In this document: piece by piece, positions 59,603 to 64,000 of the stretch
Numbering within the stretch: position 1 is the stretch's first letter
How the letters are laid out: each line of letters begins with the position of its first letter
From: Nocardioides luteus
GTDB taxonomy: Bacteria; Actinomycetota; Actinomycetes; Propionibacteriales; Nocardioidaceae
Length of the DNA: 64,000 nt
NCBI RefSeq assembly: GCF_015752315.1
Contig: NZ_JADOVJ010000001.1
Coordinates: 4,022,501-4,086,500, forward strand
Reading direction: 5' to 3'
Made by a program: the position numbers and the translations under genes
Notes under the pieces: generated by a model
Seen by the model: the letters and a program-made list of their open reading frames with translations, nothing else
Database searches by the model: none
What the model was told of the DNA's origin: nothing

Positions 59603-60078
59603 TACCGGCCTCCTGGGTGGACGCTTCGCTGTCGATCATCCCTCTGCAGAGCTCCGAGCGCCACGAGCGATGCGGGGACCTCGTGTCGCCTCAGCTGGGT
59701 CTTCCTCACCCGAGCGAAGAGCACGCGCCGCCAGAACGTGCGCGGGTTGACCCTCCACGTCACCGCGACCTCACAGCCGCCAGGCGCGGCGGTCACCGTC
59801 CACGTCCACGTGGCGTAGGACGGGTTGCCGTCGTCCGTTCCGGATCGATAGGAGAATCGTCGCTTCTGCGGATCGAGCTCCTCGAGCCGCGAGCGGCTCG
59901 GCCAGCGCTGACCAAGCGCTCGCACCTCGACGACCCACTCGCTTCCTGCAGCCAGCTCGTCCGGCACCTCGAGCACCCGCGTGATCGCGTGGTTCCAGTC
60001 CGGGAGGCCACTCACGTCGGTCACGGTCCAGAACACCTCGTCGGGATCCGCCGCGATCCGCCTTGTCAGCGTGCTCAT
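59602..60078 (-). CDS. SRPBCC (START-like) domain protein
   Basis: This 158-residue small hydrophobic-pocket protein has RRIAADPDEVFWTVTDVSGLPDWNHAI at the start and RLEELDPQKRRFSYR in the middle, typical of polyketide cyclase/SRPBCC proteins. The C-terminus is basic. It is coupled by ATGA to the methyltransferase and by TAGTG to the rhodanese fusion. It may bind an organic ligand of the pathway. Confidence 0.82.
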   Translation of the reverse strand: MSTLTRRIAADPDEVFWTVTDVSGLPDWNHAITRVLEVPDELAAGSEWVVEVRALGQRWPSRSRLEELDPQKRRFSYRSGTDDGNPSYATWTWTVTAAPGGCEVAVTWRVNPRTFWRRVLFARVRKTQLRRHEVPASLVALGALQRDDRQRSVHPGGR

Positions 60079-60848
60079 GACATCCCGGCCTTGCGAGCCA
60101 GGAGCGAGATGCTCCGGACGCCGTACGTCTTCGCAGCACCCTGGGCCCGCGCCGACAGGAAGCCGTAGCGGTTGCGGCGCACCACCTCGACGACGAGTCC
60201 GGCCTTCTCGATCGCGGCGACGTAGTCATCGATCTGGGCGGCGCCGCCGATGCAGGCAGCCCAGAGGTCGGCGTTGCACACGATGCCTTCCGCGAGCGGT
60301 ACGTCGGTGACGATGTCGGCGAGCGCCAGCCGCCCTTCCGGCCGGAGCACCCGGGCGGCCTCGGCGAAGACCAGGGCCTTGTCGGGGCAGAGGTTGATCA
60401 CGCCGTTGGAGATCACGCAGTCGACGGTGCCGTCCTCGACCGGAAGGTCGTCGAGGCGTCCTTCCCGGAACTCGATGGTCGCGGCGTCGGCGTGACCGGC
60501 GGCGAGACGACGGGCCTTCGCCAGTTGCTCGGGCGTGAAGTCCACACCGATCACCTTGCCGCTCGTGCCGACCAACGTCGCGGCGTAGAAGACGTCCATG
60601 CCGGACCCGCTGCCGAGGTCGAGGACAGTCTCTCCGGGTCGCGGATCGGCGAGGTCGAAGAAGTGTCCGACGCCGGCGAAAGAGGCCACCGCGTCGACGG
60701 GCACGAGGTCGAGCCGGGCCGGGTCGTAGCCGACGGACTCGGCCAGGTCTCGCCCCAGCTCGAAGTGGAAGCCCGCGTCGGGATGCAGCGCGACCTCCCG
60801 GTACATCTGCTGGACCTTCGCCTCCAGCTCCTGGGTGTCGACGGCCAT
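60075..60848 (-). CDS. ArsM-like SAM methyltransferase with altered cysteines
   Basis: This 257-residue class I methyltransferase has motif I VLDLGSGSGMD (76-85) and an ArsM-like order: SNGVINLCPDK (147-157), a LALADIV strand, then CNADLWAACIGGAAQ. In arsenite methyltransferases the first of these reads NCV and carries one of the three arsenic-binding cysteines. Here that residue is G149 and a cysteine sits five residues on (C154). C199 matches the late ArsM cysteine. The substrate may therefore be a different metalloid or thiol. First gene of the operon; RBS AGGAGG, ATG at 60848. Confidence 0.82.
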   Translation of the reverse strand: MAVDTQELEAKVQQMYREVALHPDAGFHFELGRDLAESVGYDPARLDLVPVDAVASFAGVGHFFDLADPRPGETVLDLGSGSGMDVFYAATLVGTSGKVIGVDFTPEQLAKARRLAAGHADAATIEFREGRLDDLPVEDGTVDCVISNGVINLCPDKALVFAEAARVLRPEGRLALADIVTDVPLAEGIVCNADLWAACIGGAAQIDDYVAAIEKAGLVVEVVRRNRYGFLSARAQGAAKTYGVRSISLLARKAGMS

Positions 60849-60861
60849 GTCGACCACCTCC

Positions 60862-60883
60862 TATTCAATCTATCTCTTGAATA
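60862..60883 (+). promoter_or_regulatory. Operator dyad TATTCAA-N8-TTGAATA
   Basis: Perfect 7-bp arms with an 8-bp centre, 14 bases upstream of the methyltransferase start. Long dyads with TTGAA-type arms are typical of ArsR-family binding sites. Confidence 0.7.
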
Positions 60884-60909
60884 GATGGAACGCCCACCAC
60901 CTTGTCTTG

Positions 60910-60925
60910 TCAAGAAAAATCTTGA
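60910..60925 (+). promoter_or_regulatory. Operator dyad TCAAGA-AAAA-TCTTGA
   Basis: Perfect 6-bp arms around AAAA, between the two divergent genes. It overlaps a minus-strand TTGACA (60912-60907) that can serve as the -35 of the methyltransferase operon. Confidence 0.65.
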
Positions 60926-60975
60926 ATACTTGGCCGACGCACGTCGACCGGCGCGCGTCATGGGAGGAGGCGATC

Positions 60976-61683
60976 ATGGGTGACCGCAAGGCCAAGGACG
61001 CGCTCTACGACACGCTCGCCGAGGCAGCCAAGGCACTCGCCAACGGGCGCCGCGCCGAGCTCGTCGACGTCCTGGCCCAGGGAGAGCGCCCGGTCGAGGA
61101 CCTGGCCGGCGAGATCGGGCAGTCCATCGCCAACACCTCACAGCACCTGCAGCGACTGCTGCGCGCCGGACTCGTGACCTCGCGACGCGATGGCAACCGG
61201 ATCTTCTACTCCCTCTCCAGCCCGACGGTCCTCGCGTTGTGGCAGACCTTGCGCGATACCGCAGCCCAGCACGTCGCAGAGCTCGACCGCGTCGCCGGCG
61301 CCTATCTCGGCAACCGCGACGAGCTCAGCACGATCACCAGGGACGAGCTGCGCAAGCGCCTCCGCGCGGGCGATGTGGTCGTCCTCGACGTCCGCCCTCG
61401 CCCCGAGTACGACGCCGGCCACGTCCGCGGCGCCCTCTCGATCCCGAACACCGAGCTGCGCAACCGTCTGGCCGAGCTGCCCGACGGCACCACCGTCGTC
61501 GCCTACTGCCGCGGGCCCTACTGCGTCTACGCCGACGACGCCGTCCGGACCCTCCGAGCCGCAGGTCGCGATGCCCTCCGACTCGAGGACGGATACCCCG
61601 AGTGGGCCGCCTCCCGCCTCCCGATCACCGCCTCTGCGAGATCAGGCGCGAGGCAGCACACCCACGAGCGCCGCGGTGCATGA
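60976..61683 (+). CDS. ArsR-family regulator fused to a rhodanese domain
   Basis: This is a 235-residue fusion. Residues 8-92 form an ArsR/SmtB winged helix (LAEAAKALANGRRAELVDVLAQ, IGQSIANTSQHLQRLLRAG, VTSRRDGNRIFYSL). Residues 118-215 form a rhodanese domain with active loop C178-RGPY-C183. The HTH part has no cysteine, so sensing must be through the rhodanese, probably as a persulfide or C-x4-C bridge. It is divergent from the four-gene operon and flanked by two dyads. The ATG at 60976 follows GGAGGAGG. The end overlaps the TetR gene by 42 bases. Confidence 0.9.
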   Translation: MGDRKAKDALYDTLAEAAKALANGRRAELVDVLAQGERPVEDLAGEIGQSIANTSQHLQRLLRAGLVTSRRDGNRIFYSLSSPTVLALWQTLRDTAAQHVAELDRVAGAYLGNRDELSTITRDELRKRLRAGDVVVLDVRPRPEYDAGHVRGALSIPNTELRNRLAELPDGTTVVAYCRGPYCVYADDAVRTLRAAGRDALRLEDGYPEWAASRLPITASARSGARQHTHERRGA

Positions 61684-62307
61684 GGTCCGCAGGCCCTCAC
61701 GCAGGTCCAGGTGGAGCACGGCGAGCTCGGGCTCGTCCGAATAGACGGCGAGCAGGCTCGGCGGTGGCGGGTCGTACGCCGCCAGGGCACCCGCCGAGAT
61801 CAGGCTCATCAGGCAGAACGTCTGGGCACCGTCGCCGACCTCGGGCAGGTGACGCCGGACGAGCTCGACCATCGTCTCGAGCTTCGCGTGCGACGAGCGC
61901 TTGTGACGTTTGACGACCTCGACGGAGACGTTGTGCTCGAGGACGCCACCCTGGGCGCCGACGAGATCGCACAGCACCGGCCGCTCCGCCAGAGACCGGC
62001 TGAGGACCTCGGCCAGCTGGCCGGCGCGTACCTCCGGCAGGGCGTCCGCCTCGATGCCGGCGGCCAGCTCCTCCCCCAGCTCGTCGAGCCACCTGCCGAG
62101 GAAGTCGTCCAGCAGCTCGAGCAGCACCGCCTCGCGCGACTCGAAGTAGCGCAGGACGTTCGACTTGGCCAGACCGACCCGGCGGCTGAGCTCGTTGAGG
62201 CTCAGCTCGGCCACCGGCATCTCGTCGAGCATCGCCACCGCGGTGTCGAGGATCGCCCGGCGGCGAATCTCCCGCTGCTCATCGCTTCGCGCCCGTTGGA
62301 ACGTCAT
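61642..62307 (-). CDS. TetR family regulator
   Basis: The 221-residue protein has a TetR HTH (VAELSLNELSRRVGLAKSNVLRYFESREAVLL) and a C-terminal TetR_C-type domain (LCDLVGAQGGVLEHNVSVEVV). It is divergent from an SDR gene, with a strong palindrome pair between them, so it should repress the SDR and itself. TAGTCT (62319-62314) lies 6 bases before the ATG. The last 42 bases are antisense to the ArsR-rhodanese end. Confidence 0.88.
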   Translation of the reverse strand: MTFQRARSDEQREIRRRAILDTAVAMLDEMPVAELSLNELSRRVGLAKSNVLRYFESREAVLLELLDDFLGRWLDELGEELAAGIEADALPEVRAGQLAEVLSRSLAERPVLCDLVGAQGGVLEHNVSVEVVKRHKRSSHAKLETMVELVRRHLPEVGDGAQTFCLMSLISAGALAAYDPPPPSLLAVYSDEPELAVLHLDLREGLRTSCTAALVGVLPRA

Positions 62308-62326
62308 CGCCCCAGACTAACTTAAA

Positions 62327-62359
62327 GACCGCCGGTCCCTTGACATTAGACCGGCGGTC
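62327..62359 (+). promoter_or_regulatory. Paired TetR operator GACCGCCGGTC / GACCGGCGGTC
   Basis: GACCGCCGGTC (62327-62337) and GACCGGCGGTC (62349-62359) are exact reverse complements and each is near-palindromic. Flanking AACTTAA/TTAAGTT continues the symmetry with one extra base. A related GACCGATGGTT follows at 62382-62392. Confidence 0.75.
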
Positions 62360-62368
62360 TCTTAAGTT
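62340..62368 (+). promoter_or_regulatory. SDR promoter TTGACA-17-TAAGTT
   Basis: A consensus -35 TTGACA (62340-62345) is 17 bp from -10 TAAGTT (62363-62368). The second operator half lies in the spacer, so TetR binding would block it. Confidence 0.75.
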
Positions 62369-62407
62369 CGATGTCATAACAGACCGATGGTTCCTTAGGA
62401 GTGGGCA

Positions 62408-63313
62408 ATGAGCGAGACCTGGACCGAACAGCACATCCCCGACCAGCACGGCCGCGTGGCGGTCGTGACCGGCGCCAACACCGGCCTCGGCTTCGAGACG
62501 GCGCGCATGCTCGCCGAGCGCGGCGCCCAGGTGGTCATGGCCGTACGCGACGTCGAGAAGGGCAAGCAGGCAGCGGCGCGCGTCGACGGCGACGTCACCG
62601 TCCAGGTCCTCGACCTGGCCTCCCTGGACTCCATCCGCTCCGCGGCGGCCGATCTGCGCGCCAGCCACCCCCGGATCGACCTGCTGATCAACAACGCCGG
62701 CGTGATGTACACGCCGAAGCAGACCACCGCCGACGGCTTCGAGATGCAGCTCGGCACCAACCACCTCGGCCACTTCGCCTTCACCGGCCTGCTGCTCGAC
62801 CAGCTCCTCCCCGTCCCGGGCTCGCGGATCGTCACCGTCAGCAGCGTCGGCCACCGCATCCGAGCCGACATCCACTTCGACGACCTGCAGTGGGAGCGTT
62901 CCTACAGCCGCGTCGCCGCCTATGGCCAGGCCAAGCTCGCCAACCTGATGTTCACCTACGAGCTCCAGCGCCGGCTGGCCCCGCACGGCACCACGGTCGC
63001 GGTGGCTGCCCACCCCGGCGGCTCCAACACCGAGCTCGCCCGCAACTCCCCCGCCGCGCTGCGGGTGCCCTTCGCCCTGGTCGGGCCGCTGCTCGCCCAG
63101 TCGGCCGCGATGGGCGCCCTGCCCACCCTGCGCGCCGCCACCGACCCCGCCGTCCTCGGCGGTCAGTACTACGGCCCCAGCGGCCGCGGCGAGATCCGCG
63201 GCTACCCGAAGCTGGTCACCTCCAGCCCGGCTTCCTACGACCTGGCGACCCAGCAGCGGCTGTGGGCCGTGTCCGAGCAGCTCACCGACGTACGCTTCCC
63301 GCTCGACAGCTGA
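62408..63313 (+). CDS. Short-chain dehydrogenase/reductase (retinol dehydrogenase-like)
   Basis: The 301-residue Rossmann enzyme has cofactor loop TGANTGLG, NNAGVMY, TVSSVGHR and YGQAK (Y-x3-K), with a basic residue after strand 2 (RDVEKGK) indicating NADP(H). The substrate is unknown. It is repressed in all likelihood by the divergent TetR. The ATG at 62408 follows AGGAG. Confidence 0.87.
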   Translation: MSETWTEQHIPDQHGRVAVVTGANTGLGFETARMLAERGAQVVMAVRDVEKGKQAAARVDGDVTVQVLDLASLDSIRSAAADLRASHPRIDLLINNAGVMYTPKQTTADGFEMQLGTNHLGHFAFTGLLLDQLLPVPGSRIVTVSSVGHRIRADIHFDDLQWERSYSRVAAYGQAKLANLMFTYELQRRLAPHGTTVAVAAHPGGSNTELARNSPAALRVPFALVGPLLAQSAAMGALPTLRAATDPAVLGGQYYGPSGRGEIRGYPKLVTSSPASYDLATQQRLWAVSEQLTDVRFPLDS

Positions 63314-63341
63314 GCCGGCAGCTCGACCCCATGGCGCCAGG

Positions 63342-63998
63342 TCACTCGGGGCCGATGGAGTCGGCCGCCTCGATCCGGTGTGCGTGCCGCACCGACACCG
63401 AACCGGCACACCCGTCGACGAAGCCGACCACCACGTCGTACTCATCCCCCGCGGTGGAGCGCAGCGTGAGCGTCCAGGAGTCGTCGGCCGGGTGGTGCTC
63501 CTCCGCGCGGAGCGACAGGGCGTCCGGGTCCACGGCGTACGCCGTCGCAGCCGCGCTTCGAGAGCGCTGGACCGCCGACTCCCGTGTGGTCGGCGTCCGC
63601 TCCGGCTGACCGACCACCTCCATCACGTCCCGGAAGGCGCGGGTCACGCCGTCGTACGAAGCCTCCGAGAGGGCGGTGGTTCGGGGCCCGGTGTCCACCA
63701 GCAGTCCGAACTCCAGGGCGCCCGGACTCGCGCCCCAGCTGGTGTGCCATCGGTGCTGGTGCAGGGAGTAGTGGCGACGCGCGTCAGCGCCTGCGTACAG
63801 GACCGGCTCCAGTGCGGCGAGGATCGCCCTCTCCTCGAGCACGTCCTCGCCCTCCGGCTCCGGGACCGACAGATCGAGCAGGTAATGCCGATCCACCCGA
63901 TCGTCCGGGCTCGCCCGATAACCGACCTGGACCCGCACCGAGTCCACCCGGCCGAGCGTCAGCAGCGAACGCGAGTCATCGACCGCACGGCTAGTCAT
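63342..63998 (-). CDS. Protein of unknown function
   Basis: The 218-residue cytosolic protein was not assigned to a family. It has no signal peptide or membrane helix. The N-terminal half has strand-rich charged segments (LGRVDSVRVQVGYRASPDD, RHYLLDLSVPEPEGED), and the C-terminal half has DSWTLTLRSTAGDEYDVVVGFVDG. The ATG at 63998 is 2 bases from the window edge, so an upstream start cannot be excluded. It is convergent with the SDR gene. Confidence 0.6.
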   Translation of the reverse strand: MTSRAVDDSRSLLTLGRVDSVRVQVGYRASPDDRVDRHYLLDLSVPEPEGEDVLEERAILAALEPVLYAGADARRHYSLHQHRWHTSWGASPGALEFGLLVDTGPRTTALSEASYDGVTRAFRDVMEVVGQPERTPTTRESAVQRSRSAAATAYAVDPDALSLRAEEHHPADDSWTLTLRSTAGDEYDVVVGFVDGCAGSVSVRHAHRIEAADSIGPE

Positions 63999-64000
63999 CC

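Noticed and set aside
1..64000. Apparent abundance of GTACG/CGTAC
   Set aside because: A rough count in the first 10.7 kb (about 25) is close to the about 20 expected from base composition, so it is not a convincing special motif. A full k-mer test would settle it.
1..64000. Search by eye for tRNA, rRNA, insertion sequences, integrases and prophage genes
   Set aside because: None found. Composition and coding density are even across the window, so there is no sign of a recent island.

Overview
The window is about 70% GC and almost fully coding, with frequent GTG starts, TGATG/ATGA/GTGA stop-start overlaps, a mycothiol gene (mshB) and many mycobacterium-style leaderless promoters. This points to a high-GC actinobacterium. 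Gene content and order suggest a Nocardioides-like member of the Nocardioidaceae, but genus is an inference. I saw no tRNA, rRNA, CRISPR array, insertion sequence or prophage.

Layout. (1) 1-13.6 kb, mostly housekeeping: fdxA-dapC with a downstream partial gene, an acetyltransferase, a Phd/PIN toxin-antitoxin pair, a secreted lipase, an aspartyl-tRNA synthetase behind a compact T-box leader, a VanW-type cell-wall protein, mshB, a NUDIX hydrolase, a VanY-type peptidase and a thioesterase. (2) 13.6-25.3 kb, purine/ureide catabolism: an AtzH-amidase fusion, uraD-uraH-uricase, an RpiR regulator, guanine deaminase, a convergent NitT/TauT-like ABC transporter, a GntR regulator, an NCS1 permease and an Asp/Glu/hydantoin-type racemase. 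Two similar operator-like sites, at 15.2 and 22.0 kb, link the uraD promoter to the ABC transporter. (3) 25.3-28.0 kb: a NUDIX/winged-helix (NrtR-like) regulator divergent from a two-gene SPFH plus NAD-kinase-like operon, with two matching palindromes on the shared promoter. (4) 28-42 kb: TetR-SMR and TetR-MMPL efflux pairs, a flavoprotein, recQ, a MerR-SDR pair and assorted single genes. (5) 42-47 kb: IclR, aromatic-acid transporter and benzaldehyde dehydrogenase, then a TetR-SDR pair. (6) 47-57 kb: small regulator-target pairs (AraC-PfkB/DUF2000, DeoR-NUDIX, Lrp-AzlCD, XRE-SnoaL, Lrp-SMP30) and a rifamycin ADP-ribosyltransferase. (7) 57-61.7 kb: a tightly coupled four-gene operon (MFS, metallo-beta-lactamase with two rhodanese domains, SRPBCC, ArsM-like methyltransferase) divergent from an ArsR-rhodanese fusion. 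(8) 61.6-64 kb: a TetR-SDR pair and an unknown gene.

Three things stand out. The first is the Asp-specific, ultrashort-stem T-box at 4.65-4.80 kb. The second is the NrtR/SPFH/NAD-kinase-like cassette. The third is the rhodanese-sensor/ArsM-like operon. The window also uses one start architecture repeatedly: a -10 hexamer of the TANNNT type 6-8 nt before the start codon, seen at about twenty genes and used here to choose several starts.
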